Assembly: GCF_049800835.1 (NCBI RefSeq)
Contig: NZ_JBNAFU010000001.1
Coordinates: 1,302,001 to 1,366,000 of the forward strand
Length of the DNA stretch: 64,000 bases
Direction: 5' to 3'
Source of the DNA: Dinoroseobacter sp049800835
GTDB taxonomy: Bacteria > Pseudomonadota > Alphaproteobacteria > Rhodobacterales > Rhodobacteraceae
Shown: positions 15,357-24,473 of the stretch, in pieces
How positions within the stretch are numbered: the first letter of the stretch is position 1
Layout: each line of letters starts with the position of its first letter
Position numbers and translations under genes: made by a program
The notes under the pieces: generated by a model
Seen by the model: only the letters and a program-made list of their open reading frames with translations
The model's database searches: none
Told to the model about the DNA's origin: nothing

Positions 15357-18142
15357 TGGCCCAGCCTTTCGAGCAACGCAGGCACGTGGACCTGATCGGA
15401 TTTGTAGTTGCCGGTCAGCACGTGCATGATCAGGTTCACGCCGAACCGATACGCCAGCTCGCGCTGCTGACGGCCCGAGAACCCCCGTCCGATCGGGGTC
15501 ATCGCGCGCCCATCCTCGGACACGGCCCAGGCCGCCGCCCAGTCATTGCCGCCGATGACCACCGGCGTCACCCCGTCATTCAGGTTGCGAAACGGCATCC
15601 CCTCCACCTGTTCGGCATCAGGCGGCGCGGCCTCCACCCACAACGTCCGCGACGTGAAGCGGCCCGGGAAATCCTGCAAGAGGTAGAAGGTCCGCGTCAG
15701 AACATGGTCCGCCGGCAGCGGCTCCAGCGGCGGCACGTCCAGCGGCGCGGCCAGCCGGCGCAAGGTGCGCATGCCCGGCGTGTCCGAGTTGAACTGCCCC
15801 ACATCCGCATCACGCGTATCGAACAGGATCATCCCGCCCCCACGCAAGTAACGGTTCAGCTTGGCGTACGCCTCTGCGGTGGGCAATTGCTGCCGGTCCG
15901 TCACCGGCCAGTAGAGAAACGGGAAAAATGCCAGCTCGTCCGTCTCGATATTGACCGAGATCGGGTCCGACGGCTCGATCGAGGTGCGGTTCATCAAGAC
16001 CTGGCTCAGGCCGCGCAGGCCCGCAAAGGCAAGCTCGTCCACCCGCGTGTCGCCGGTGATGACATGGGCCAGCACGACATCCGTCGTGGCCAGCAGCGCC
16101 AGTGCGTCATCCTCGCCCGGCGTCTCCTGCGCCATGCCCGGGGTGGCGGTCGCGCTGCCCAGCGCAACCCCGATCACCAGCGCTGCCGCCGCGGCCCCCT
16201 TGGCAGCGCCCGACCGCAAGCGCCCCGACAACCACAGGGCGGCCAGAATATCGACAGCCAGCAACAGCAAGGCGGCCGTCAGAAGCCAGCCGGCAAGCGG
16301 TTGATCCCGCGTCGCCTCAAGCCCCTCCACCTCGATCCGCGCGGGCCAGCTTGAGGCCGCAAGCTCCGTCTCGGCGGTCATGACGTTGCGTGCAATCACC
16401 CTGTCGCTCCCTGAATAAAGGCCCGGCGGCACGTCCGCGCCCAGCGGCGCTTCGGCCAGCACCTCGCCCGCAATGCCCGCCAGCTGGCCCGCATCTTCGA
16501 GCGTGCCGAACGGCCCAAGCCGCTGCTCGGGAATCCATGTCGTGCCCGCCAGGGCCTCGGCCGTCAACGCCGCCGGGCGCGAGGACACCGCCATCCGCTC
16601 CAGCATCTGCACGAACAGCCCCGACAACGGCAGCGTCGACCACTCGGCATTGGCGGTCACATGCATCAACACGACCTGCCCCTGCCCCAGCGCCTTGCGC
16701 GTGACCAGTGGCGTGCCATCGGTCAGCGAGGCGATGACCCGCTGCGGCAGGTCCGGATCTGGCTGCGCCATCACCTGCGCCGACACCACCACGTCAGACG
16801 GGATCGGCAGGCCATAAAACGGCGAGGTTTCAGCAAAAGCGCGCAGCGTCTTGGGCTCGCCCCAGCTCATCGCGCCACCGACGGACCGCCCGCCCGCGCG
16901 CAGGCGCACCGGCAAAAGCGGGTCTTCCTCAGCCCGCGACACTTCCGATGCGGCCAGTCTCGGCCCGGCAAACCGCAGCAGCAATCCGCCCTGCTCCACC
17001 CAGTCTGTCAGACCGCGTGCCTCGGCTTCGGCCAGTTGCGCGACATCCGCAAGGATCACCACATCCGGGTTGGCCAGCAGGGCATCCGCAAACGGCACCT
17101 CCAGCAGGTCAGCGGTCGGGGCCAAGGCCCGGCGCAAGTAGTGCAACGGCGTCAGCAGCTCCAGCCCCTCGCGGTCATCGCGACCGGTAAACAGCGCGAT
17201 CTCGCGGCGCCGCAACCCGTCATCAGCCAAGGCCACGGCCCCTGCGGTCGGCTGGCCCGGAATTTCAAACTGCGTGATCCGATTGCGCAACTCCGGCGGC
17301 AGGTCGAACACCGCCGCCACCTCGCCAGCACCCTCGTCGAACGCCACCTCGGCGCGGCCCAGTTCGCGGCTTATTCCGTTCGGCCCCGGACCGCGTGCTA
17401 TTACCGTTATCTCCGCGCTTGTGCTGCCGGTGTTGCGCAGCACATCGACGGTCACGCCTTCGGTCTCGATCACCGGCGGTCGCAACGCATAGGCAACACG
17501 CGGGCTTTCGAACACCCGGACCGTGCCGCGCGCTTCGAACGCTGCCAACAGGGAGTCCCGCCCTGCATAAGCCAGCCCGTCCGACATCCAGAAGGTGTCG
17601 AAGCTCCCTTCCACCTGCTCCAGCCAGTCGGAGACCTCCTCGGCGTTGACCGGCCAGGGCCGCGGGTCCACACCCGCGAGACGCGCGCGTAACTCCTCGG
17701 GCGCGCCAAAGGCGATCTCGGGCGCGGGCAGATCGGTCAGTTGCACCAGGGCCACGGGCCGTCCATCCCGCGCGGCCTCCGACAGGATCGCATCGATCCG
17801 CTCGCGGCGCGCGCCCCAATCCCGGGCCGAGGCCCAGCTGGCATCCGCGACCACCAGCAGCGGCCCTGATCCGGGCGTGCGCTCATCCGGGTTCAGGATC
17901 GGCCCGGCAAACCCGATGATCATCGCCGCCACGGCCAACGCCCGCAGCAGAAGCAGCCACCAGGGCGTCTTGTCGGTTTCGCTTTCGGGATCTTCCAGCC
18001 CTAACAACAACGCCACCCCGGGGAACCGGCGCGTGATCGGCGCGGGCGGGACCGCACGCAGGATCAGCCACAGGATCGGCAAAGCCACCAGCAGGGCCAG
18101 AAGCCACGGCGTGGCAAAGGCGATGGGCCCGATTGCAAACAT
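15353..18142 (-). CDS. BatA-type N-terminus plus DUF4159 membrane protein
   Basis: 929 residues. The N-terminus begins MFAIGPIAFATPWLLALLV and continues through two helices to the BatA-like RRFPGVALLLGLEDPE. A long periplasm-facing middle region has VWA-like character (VVADASWASARDWG). Further helices lie near 660-710. The C-terminal DUF4159 domain (about 725-929) has DELAFAGLRGLSQVLMNRT, FFPFLYWPVT and GGGMILFDTRDAD. The start at 18142 is chosen because the block N-terminus begins there and it overlaps the DUF58 stop as TGATG. It is co-translated within the MoxR-DUF58-DUF4159 operon. Confidence 0.8.
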   Translation of the reverse strand: MFAIGPIAFATPWLLALLVALPILWLILRAVPPAPITRRFPGVALLLGLEDPESETDKTPWWLLLLRALAVAAMIIGFAGPILNPDERTPGSGPLLVVADASWASARDWGARRERIDAILSEAARDGRPVALVQLTDLPAPEIAFGAPEELRARLAGVDPRPWPVNAEEVSDWLEQVEGSFDTFWMSDGLAYAGRDSLLAAFEARGTVRVFESPRVAYALRPPVIETEGVTVDVLRNTGSTSAEITVIARGPGPNGISRELGRAEVAFDEGAGEVAAVFDLPPELRNRITQFEIPGQPTAGAVALADDGLRRREIALFTGRDDREGLELLTPLHYLRRALAPTADLLEVPFADALLANPDVVILADVAQLAEAEARGLTDWVEQGGLLLRFAGPRLAASEVSRAEEDPLLPVRLRAGGRSVGGAMSWGEPKTLRAFAETSPFYGLPIPSDVVVSAQVMAQPDPDLPQRVIASLTDGTPLVTRKALGQGQVVLMHVTANAEWSTLPLSGLFVQMLERMAVSSRPAALTAEALAGTTWIPEQRLGPFGTLEDAGQLAGIAGEVLAEAPLGADVPPGLYSGSDRVIARNVMTAETELAASSWPARIEVEGLEATRDQPLAGWLLTAALLLLAVDILAALWLSGRLRSGAAKGAAAAALVIGVALGSATATPGMAQETPGEDDALALLATTDVVLAHVITGDTRVDELAFAGLRGLSQVLMNRTSIEPSDPISVNIETDELAFFPFLYWPVTDRQQLPTAEAYAKLNRYLRGGGMILFDTRDADVGQFNSDTPGMRTLRRLAAPLDVPPLEPLPADHVLTRTFYLLQDFPGRFTSRTLWVEAAPPDAEQVEGMPFRNLNDGVTPVVIGGNDWAAAWAVSEDGRAMTPIGRGFSGRQQRELAYRFGVNLIMHVLTGNYKSDQVHVPALLERLGQ

Positions 18143-19044
18143 CAGCGCACCCTCTCCAGCGCATGGTACAGCCAGAGGAGCGCCTCTTCGGGCGCATGGT
18201 CGGTATGGTGAATGTCCAGCCGCCAGCCCGTGCGGCGGCACAAGGTTTCAAGCGCATCCTTCCGCGCGGCCAGCCGTTCGATATACGCCTCGCGCAGCCC
18301 CTTGGCCTTCAGCGTCTCGAACCGGATCGCGCCGGACATCGACTCGAACACCGTCCGCCCATCGTAGGGGAACGCCTCTTCATCCGGATCGAGGATCATC
18401 ACCAGCGCGCCCTTCACGCCGCGATCCGCAGCCGTGGTCAGCGCTTTTTCCACACCCGCCGTATCGCCCAGAAAATCCGACAGGAACACCGCGCGCGCGC
18501 CCGATGGCATTTCCGAGAAAACCGGGCTGCCGTAGTCATCAGGCTCCGCCGGGTCCATCAGGGCCTGCGACAGACGCAAAAGCTGCACATTGCCAGCCTT
18601 GGGCGGCTCAAACAACGTGGTCAGCCCCACGCGCTCCCCCGACCGTATCGCCAGGATCGCCAGCGCCATTGACAGGGTCTGCGCGCGGCGCAGCTTCGAC
18701 GGACGGTCGCGCCCGCCGGTAAACGCCATCGAGGCGGAATCGTCGACCCACAGCATCAGCGACTGTGCCGCCTGCCATTCCTTCTCGCGCACGAACGGCG
18801 TGTCGGCCCGCGCCGACCGGCGCCAGTCAATCGCCCGTACGCCGTCACCGACCTCTGCCGGGCGGTACTGCCAGAACTCGTCACCCATCCCTGACCGCCT
18901 GCGCCCGTGATGGCCCAGCATGATCGTCGCGGCCAGATGCTCGGCCTCCAGCATCAGCGGAGGCAGCGTGCCCGAAACCGTCTCGGACCTGTGGCGCAGG
19001 CTGTCAGGGGTGTGAAGCGCCTCGGAGACTCTTGTCCGGCTCAC
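18142..19044 (-). CDS. DUF58-domain protein
   Basis: 300 residues. The DUF58 hallmark RPAEVGDGVRAIDWRRSARADT is followed by a VWA-like stretch LMLWVDDSASMAF and a SDFLGD turn. The family almost always sits beside MoxR ATPases. It contains the metal-ion-dependent adhesion-type DxSxS motif, here DDSAS. The GTG start at 19044 overlaps the MoxR stop as GTGA, and the stop overlaps the next start as TGATG, so translation is tightly coupled. The longer open frame upstream lies inside moxR and is not coding. It probably works as substrate or adaptor of the MoxR ATPase. Confidence 0.85.
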   Translation of the reverse strand: MSRTRVSEALHTPDSLRHRSETVSGTLPPLMLEAEHLAATIMLGHHGRRRSGMGDEFWQYRPAEVGDGVRAIDWRRSARADTPFVREKEWQAAQSLMLWVDDSASMAFTGGRDRPSKLRRAQTLSMALAILAIRSGERVGLTTLFEPPKAGNVQLLRLSQALMDPAEPDDYGSPVFSEMPSGARAVFLSDFLGDTAGVEKALTTAADRGVKGALVMILDPDEEAFPYDGRTVFESMSGAIRFETLKAKGLREAYIERLAARKDALETLCRRTGWRLDIHHTDHAPEEALLWLYHALERVR

Positions 19045-20045
19045 GCGGCCTGCTCGATCCGGGTCACGGACCGGGTCACCGCGTCGATGACCTCCTCCAG
19101 GACGACACCCTCGGCGCGTGCCGCGAAACTCAACGCCATCCGGTGCGACAGGATCGGACGCGCCAGGGCGGCGACATCCTCGGCTGACGGGGCCAGGCGC
19201 CCGTCCAGAAGGGCGCGCGCCCGTGCGCACAGCATGAGCGACTGCGCCGCGCGCGGCCCGGGGCCCCACGCCACGGATTTCGACACCACGTCCAGCGCCT
19301 CGGACTCGTTCGGGCGGCAGGAGCGGACCAGGTCCAGGATCATCTCGACCACCGTGTCGCCAACAGGCATCCGGCGCACGACGTCCTGCGCGCGGATCAG
19401 TTCTTCGCCGGTGAACACCGCATGGGCCTTGCCCGCCTCGATCCCCGTGGTGGCCATCAGGATGCCCTTCTCGGTCTCGCGGTCGGGGTATTCCACATCG
19501 ATCCGCAGCAGGAACCGGTCCAGCTGTGCCTCGGGCAGCGGATAGGTGCCCTCCTGTTCGATCGGGTTCTGCGTGGCCAGCACATGGAAGGGCGCAGGCA
19601 GCGGGCGGTGGTCGCCCGCGACGGTCACTTCCTTTTCCTGCATCGCCTGCAGCAAGGCCGATTGCGTCCGGGGCGAGGCGCGGTTGATCTCGTCGGCCAT
19701 CAGAAGCTGGCAGAAAATCGGGCCCTCCAGAAACCGGAACGACCGGGCACCGTCGGCGGCGGTTTCCAGCACCTCTGATCCCAGAATATCCGCCGGCATC
19801 AGGTCCGGCGTGAACTGCACGCGATTCGCGCTCAGGCCCATGACCGTGCTCAGCGTGTCGACGAGCAGGGTCTTGCCCAGCCCCGGCAACCCCATCAACA
19901 GGGCATGTCCACCCGAGAGCATCGCGTTGAGCGAAAGGTCCACAACCGTCGGTTGCCCAATGATTTGTGTCCCGATGGAGGCCTTGGCATCCGCCAGCTT
20001 GGCGCCCAGGGTTTCGATCTCCGCGACCAGATTCTCGTCAGACAT
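19041..20045 (-). CDS. MoxR-family AAA+ ATPase
   Basis: 334 residues. Walker A is in LLMGLPGLGKTLLVDT (about 53-68), Walker B in LLMADEINRASPRTQSALLQAMQE, and sensor 1 in LATQNPIEQEGTYPLPEAQLDRF. The C-terminal lid domain contains VSKSVAWGPGPRAAQSLML. MoxR ATPases act with VWA/DUF58 partners as chaperones that mature protein complexes. It is the first gene of the four-gene minus-strand operon. The shared 55-nt upstream gap is divergent with the DUF1285 gene. Confidence 0.92.
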   Translation of the reverse strand: MSDENLVAEIETLGAKLADAKASIGTQIIGQPTVVDLSLNAMLSGGHALLMGLPGLGKTLLVDTLSTVMGLSANRVQFTPDLMPADILGSEVLETAADGARSFRFLEGPIFCQLLMADEINRASPRTQSALLQAMQEKEVTVAGDHRPLPAPFHVLATQNPIEQEGTYPLPEAQLDRFLLRIDVEYPDRETEKGILMATTGIEAGKAHAVFTGEELIRAQDVVRRMPVGDTVVEMILDLVRSCRPNESEALDVVSKSVAWGPGPRAAQSLMLCARARALLDGRLAPSAEDVAALARPILSHRMALSFAARAEGVVLEEVIDAVTRSVTRIEQAA

Positions 20046-20100
20046 TCAGCCCTCCTTGTGACGCCATTGGTGACTTCCATCTAAAAGACATATTATCCGG

Positions 20101-20706
20101 GTGACAAATGACAAAAATAATAGGGATGAAATACGCGTGACCCCAACCGCCGATGGCTTGGCCAATGCCGCCCGTGCCGCCTCGAAAAAAGGCCCTCCGC
20201 CCGTGCACCTCTGGAACCCGCCATTTTGTGGCGATCTGGACATGCGGATCGCGCGTGACGGAACCTGGTTTTACAACGGCACGCCAATCGGGCGCGCGCC
20301 TCTGGTGCGGCTGTTTTCTTCGATCCTGAAACTGGAGGACGGCAAGTATTTCCTCGTCACCCCGGTCGAAAAGGTTGGCATCACGGTCGAGGACGCGCCG
20401 TTCGTTGCGCTGGATTTCGAGGTCGACACGCCCGGCCCCGATCAGGTGATCCGCTTCACCACCCATGTCGGAGACGAAACCGCCGCCGGGCCGGACAACC
20501 CGATCCGTGTCAGCCGCGACCCCGAGACCGGCGAGCCGTCTCCTTACGTTCATGTGCGCCGCGGGTTGGAGGCGCTGATCGACCGGAAGAGCTTCTACCG
20601 GCTTGTCGAAATTGGAACGGTCCAAATGCACGAAGGGGCCAATTGGTTCGGCGTGCGCTCTGCCGGCGTGTTTTTCCCGATCCAGCTGGCGGCGGAGCTC
20701 GCCTGA
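20101..20706 (+). CDS. DUF1285 protein
   Basis: 201 residues with the full DUF1285 pattern: PPVHLWNPPFCGDLDMRIARDGTW (in two parts), NGTPIGRAPLVRLFSSILKLEDG, YFLVTPVEKVGITVEDAPF, and near the end YVHVRRGLEALIDRKSFYRL. Function is unknown, although structures of the family suggest a small ligand-binding beta fold. The start is a GTG at 20101; no good ATG lies in frame nearby. Divergent from moxR with only 55 nt between starts. DUF1285 next to MoxR/DUF58 is a familiar arrangement in Rhodobacterales and suggests a functional link. Confidence 0.85.
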   Translation: MTNDKNNRDEIRVTPTADGLANAARAASKKGPPPVHLWNPPFCGDLDMRIARDGTWFYNGTPIGRAPLVRLFSSILKLEDGKYFLVTPVEKVGITVEDAPFVALDFEVDTPGPDQVIRFTTHVGDETAAGPDNPIRVSRDPETGEPSPYVHVRRGLEALIDRKSFYRLVEIGTVQMHEGANWFGVRSAGVFFPIQLAAELA

Positions 20707-20743
20707 TCGAGGGTTTGACCCGTGACTTTGTCACCGACAGGTA

Positions 20744-20793
20744 TGCTACAAAATGTAAAAAGCAGGTTCCGAGAGTGCTGCAAAATGTACAAA
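20744..20793 (+). repeat. Paired 18-bp element, copy 1
   Basis: TGCTACAAAATGTAAAAA (20744-20761) is followed after exactly 14 nt by TGCTGCAAAATGTACAAA (20776-20793). The same pair with the same 14-nt spacer occurs in reverse orientation at 60910-60959. It lies between the DUF1285 stop and the DUF2798 start (29 nt before that ATG). Role unknown: it may be a dimer-of-dimers operator or a dispersed repeat. Confidence 0.7.
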
Positions 20794-20822
20794 CCCGCCT
20801 GCGCATTACCAAAAGGTTTCCG

Positions 20823-21059
20823 ATGATCCCCGCTCGCTTTGCCCCGTCTCTTTTCGCCCTGATCCTGTCCGGCGTGATGTCCTGCGTTGTCTCGGGCGTC
20901 GTCAGCCTCAAGGCGCTCGGCCCCGTCGACGGCTTTCTCGGCATCTGGATTGAGGCATGGCTTTTCGCCTGGGCGGTGGCGTTTCCGTCCGCGTTGCTCG
21001 TCGCCCCCGTGGCCCGAAAGCTGGTCGCGCGGCTGACCATCAGCCCCGAAAAACCCTAG
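20823..21059 (+). CDS. DUF2798 small membrane protein
   Basis: 78 residues with two transmembrane helices: about 8-30 (PSLFALILSGVMSCVVSGVV) and about 42-64 (IWIEAWLFAWAVAFPSALLV). They end in APVARKLVARL, the typical DUF2798 layout. Function unknown. The ATG at 20823 follows the paired repeat element; a longer open frame upstream would read through the repeat and is not accepted. Its TAG stop shares the palindrome CTAG (21056-21059) with the stop of the convergent pseudouridine synthase, so the two reading frames overlap by 4 nt. Confidence 0.8.
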   Translation: MIPARFAPSLFALILSGVMSCVVSGVVSLKALGPVDGFLGIWIEAWLFAWAVAFPSALLVAPVARKLVARLTISPEKP

Positions 21060-21604
21060 TTTTTCCGATTATTTTCAGGCATTTGACGCCACTCTCCAGG
21101 CGCAAGTCCTTCAAGGCTCCAGCTGCCGATCCGCCACCGCACGAGACGCAAGCACGGACATCCAACAGTCGCACACATGCGTCGGACCTGTCGGTTCTTG
21201 CCCTCGGTGATGGTCAACTCAATCCAACTATCGGGCACCGTCTTTCGCACACGTACCGGAGGGGTTCGCGGCCACAGATCGGGCGCGGGCACCGCGCGCA
21301 CCTTGGCCGGGCGGGTTCGCCCGTCCTTCAGCATAACCCCTTGTTTTAAAGCAGATAACGCAGCCTCATCCGGGGCACCTTCAACCTGTACCAGATAGGT
21401 TTTCGGCAGCTTGGCCTTGGGTGAGGCGATCCGCGCCTGCAGCTTGCCATTGTCGGTCAACAGCAGCAGCCCCTCACTGTCCCGGTCCAGCCGACCCGCT
21501 GCATAAACCTTTGGAATATCAATGTAATCCGCCAAGCCCGGCCACCCCCCTTCGGACGTGAACTGGCTCAACACGTTCATCGGCTTGTTGAACGCAATCA
21601 GCAT
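21056..21604 (-). CDS. 23S rRNA pseudouridine synthase, RluE-like
   Basis: 182 residues. It lacks an S4 RNA-binding domain, as in RluE. The catalytic motif GRLDRDSEGLLLLTDNG carries the active-site Asp (second D of RLDRDS by family alignment). Other RsuA-family blocks are present: LIAFNKPMNVLSQFTSE, KTYLVQVEGAP, GKNRQVRRMCATVG. It isomerises one uridine in 23S rRNA, probably U2457-equivalent, by homology. The start at MLIAFNKP lies 4 nt after the polA stop, so it is probably in the polA transcript. Confidence 0.85.
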   Translation of the reverse strand: MLIAFNKPMNVLSQFTSEGGWPGLADYIDIPKVYAAGRLDRDSEGLLLLTDNGKLQARIASPKAKLPKTYLVQVEGAPDEAALSALKQGVMLKDGRTRPAKVRAVPAPDLWPRTPPVRVRKTVPDSWIELTITEGKNRQVRRMCATVGCPCLRLVRWRIGSWSLEGLAPGEWRQMPENNRKN

Positions 21605-21608
21605 CCCA

Positions 21609-24407
21609 TCAGTGCGCTTCGGCCCAGCTTGCCCCCTGCCCCGCATCGACAATCAGCGGCACGTCAAGCTTCACCGCAGGCTCTGCCGCGCCCTCCATCA
21701 CCTCGCGCACACGGCTAACCACTTGATCTACAGCGTTTTCTTCGACCTCAAAGATCAGTTCATCGTGCACCTGCAACAACATCTTGCACGGCATCCCGTC
21801 GATCGCATCCGGCATTCGGATCATGGCGCGTCGGATGATATCCGCCGCCGTCCCCTGAATCGGCGCATTGATTGCCGCGCGTTTGGCAAACCCGGCGCCG
21901 GGCCCCTTGGCATTGATCTCGGGCGTATGGATCTTGCGCCCGAACAGAGTCTCTACGTATTTGTTTTCCTTGGCAAAAGTGGTCGTGTCATCCATGTATT
22001 GCCGAATGCCGGGGAAGCGTTCGAAATAGGTGTCGATAAAGGTCTTTGCCTGATCGCGTGGGATGCGCAGGTTCCGCGCCAGACCGAAGGCAGAGATGCC
22101 ATAGATCACGCCGAAATTGATGGCTTTCGCCTTTCGGCGGACATCGGACGTCATCTCCTCCAGCGGGACGTCGAACATTTCGGACGCCGTCATCGCGTGA
22201 ATATCCAGCCCCTCGCGAAACGCGGTTTTCAGCGCATCAATCCCCGCGATATGCGCAAGGATCCGCAATTCGATCTGCGAATAGTCCAGCGAAATCAGCA
22301 CATTGCCTGGCTCCGCAACGAATGCCTCGCGAATGCGGCGGCCTTCCTCGGTGCGGATCGGAATGTTTTGCAGGTTCGGATCGGTGGAAGCCAAACGCCC
22401 TGTGTTCGCCCCAGCAATCGAGTAGGACGTGTGCACGCGCCCGGTCTCGGGGTTGATGTGATCCTGCAGCGCATCGGTGTAGGTCGATTTCAGCTTGGAA
22501 AGCTGCCGCCAGTCCAGAACCCGGCCGGGTAGATCATGCTCGGTCGCCAGATCCTCCAGCACATCCGCAGGCGTTGACCATTTGCCGGATTTGCCCTTCT
22601 TGCCCCCTTCGAAGCCCATCTTTTCAAACAGAATTTCGCCAAGCTGGGCCGGGCTGCCCACGTTGAAGCTTTGCCCGGCAAGCTCATGAATTTCCGCCTC
22701 AAGCCCCGCCATTTTCTGGGCGAAGGCGTTCGACATGCGGCTCAGCGTGTCGCGGTCCACCTTGATCCCCGACATTTCCATGCCCGCCAGAACCGGCACC
22801 ATGGGCCGCTCCAGCCGCTCGTAGACACGGGTCACCTGCGCGCTGTGCAGCCGGGGTTTCAGCAGTTGCCACAGCCGCAAGGTGATATCGGCATCCTCCG
22901 CTGCATAGGGCGCGGCCTTGTCGATCGGGACGCGATCAAAGGTGATCGCGGATTTTCCAGTGCCTAGCAAGTCCTTGATCGGAATGGGAATATGATCGAG
23001 ATATCGCTCACTCAGCGCATCCATCCCGTGCCCGTGCAGTCCCGCATTCAGTGCGTAGGAGATCAACATCGTGTCATCGGTCGGCGCAACCGTGATGCCG
23101 TTGCGCGCGAAGATCTTGAAGTCGTATTTCATGTTCTGACCGATCTTCAGAACACTTGGATCCTCCAGCATCGGCTTCAGCAGGTTCAGCGCTTCGTCAA
23201 AATCCATCTGTTCCTCGGCCAGCGCATCCCCACCGAACAACCCTTCGCCCGCCTCAGCCGTGTGGGTCAGGGGCAGATAGGCCGCCTCCCCCGGTTCGAC
23301 ACACAGGCAAACCCCCACAAGATCGGCGCGCATTTCGTTCAAGGCGGTCGTCTCGGTGTCCACCGCCACGTACCCGCGCGCGAACGCCTTTGCGATCCAC
23401 TGCTGCAAGGTGCCTGCGTCACGGATGATGGAGTAGCCGGCTGGATCAATGGGGGGCATCTCGGGAGCAACGGGGGTGTCCGGGGCATTTGGCGCGACCT
23501 CAGGGATGGCGGGTGCTTCCACCTCCAGCGCCGCAGCAATCCGTTTGGACAGCGTGCGAAACTCCATTTCCGCAAGGAATTCCAAAAGCTTGTCCGGATC
23601 GGGCTCGCGCACCTCCAGATCATCCAGCGTGAAGTCGAGGGTCATCTCGCAATCCAGTTGCACGAGGCGCTTGGAGAGCTCAATCTGCGCGCGGTGGTCG
23701 ATCAGGGTCTGTTTGCGCTTGGGCTGCTTGATCTCATCCGCGCGGTCCAGAAGCTCCTCCAGCGAGCCGAATTCGTTGATCAATAGCGCTGCCGTTTTTA
23801 CCCCAATCCCCGGCGCACCCGGCACGTTGTCCACACTGTCACCCGCCAGCGCCTGAACATCGACAACCCGCTCCGGCCCAACGCCGAATTTCTCAAACAC
23901 CCCATCGCGGTCGATGCGCCGGTTCTTCATCGCGTCGAGCATTTCAACCCCGTCGCCAACCAACTGCATCAGGTCCTTGTCCGAACTGATGATCGTGACC
24001 TGCCCGCCCGCATCACGCGCCTGACAGGCGAGGGTGGCGATGATGTCATCGGCCTCAAAACCCTCCATCTCCTGGCAGGCGATGTTGAAGGCATGGGTGG
24101 CCGTACGGGTCAGTGGGATCTGGGGGCGCAGGTCTTCGGGCATGGCCTCGCGATTGGCCTTGTACTGGTCGTACATCTCGTTGCGGAACGTGTGGCTGCC
24201 CTTGTCGAAAATCACTGCCACATGGGTCGGCGCGTCGGGCCCGGTGTTCCCCTCCACATAGCGCTGGAGCATGTTGCAAAACCCCGAAACCGCGCCGATC
24301 GGCAGTCCGTCAGACTTCCGCGTCAGCGGTGGCAATGCATGATAGGCCCTGAAAATAAAGGCCGACCCATCGATCAGATGCAGATGATGCCCTTTGCCGA
24401 ATGCCAT
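21609..24407 (-). CDS. polA: DNA polymerase I
   Basis: 932 residues, full-length Pol I. The N-terminal 5'-3' exonuclease (about 1-290) has LIDGSAFIFRAYHALPP, SSDKDLMQLVGDGVEMLD and the helix-hairpin-helix DNVPGAPGIGVKTAA. The 3'-5' exonuclease (about 330-520) keeps the DEDDy start VAVDTETTALNEM, so proofreading is likely active. The polymerase domain has motif A SLDYSQIELRILAHIAG, motif B RRKAKAINFGVIYGIS and motif C QVHDELIFEV. It fills gaps in repair and removes Okazaki primers. Followed closely by the pseudouridine synthase gene. Confidence 0.97.
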   Translation of the reverse strand: MAFGKGHHLHLIDGSAFIFRAYHALPPLTRKSDGLPIGAVSGFCNMLQRYVEGNTGPDAPTHVAVIFDKGSHTFRNEMYDQYKANREAMPEDLRPQIPLTRTATHAFNIACQEMEGFEADDIIATLACQARDAGGQVTIISSDKDLMQLVGDGVEMLDAMKNRRIDRDGVFEKFGVGPERVVDVQALAGDSVDNVPGAPGIGVKTAALLINEFGSLEELLDRADEIKQPKRKQTLIDHRAQIELSKRLVQLDCEMTLDFTLDDLEVREPDPDKLLEFLAEMEFRTLSKRIAAALEVEAPAIPEVAPNAPDTPVAPEMPPIDPAGYSIIRDAGTLQQWIAKAFARGYVAVDTETTALNEMRADLVGVCLCVEPGEAAYLPLTHTAEAGEGLFGGDALAEEQMDFDEALNLLKPMLEDPSVLKIGQNMKYDFKIFARNGITVAPTDDTMLISYALNAGLHGHGMDALSERYLDHIPIPIKDLLGTGKSAITFDRVPIDKAAPYAAEDADITLRLWQLLKPRLHSAQVTRVYERLERPMVPVLAGMEMSGIKVDRDTLSRMSNAFAQKMAGLEAEIHELAGQSFNVGSPAQLGEILFEKMGFEGGKKGKSGKWSTPADVLEDLATEHDLPGRVLDWRQLSKLKSTYTDALQDHINPETGRVHTSYSIAGANTGRLASTDPNLQNIPIRTEEGRRIREAFVAEPGNVLISLDYSQIELRILAHIAGIDALKTAFREGLDIHAMTASEMFDVPLEEMTSDVRRKAKAINFGVIYGISAFGLARNLRIPRDQAKTFIDTYFERFPGIRQYMDDTTTFAKENKYVETLFGRKIHTPEINAKGPGAGFAKRAAINAPIQGTAADIIRRAMIRMPDAIDGMPCKMLLQVHDELIFEVEENAVDQVVSRVREVMEGAAEPAVKLDVPLIVDAGQGASWAEAH

Positions 24408-24473
24408 GCCAGCCCCCTTGCTTCGCCGCGCCTCTCGCAGGGATATAAGCTTCGTACCGGATTGGCGAGGGGG

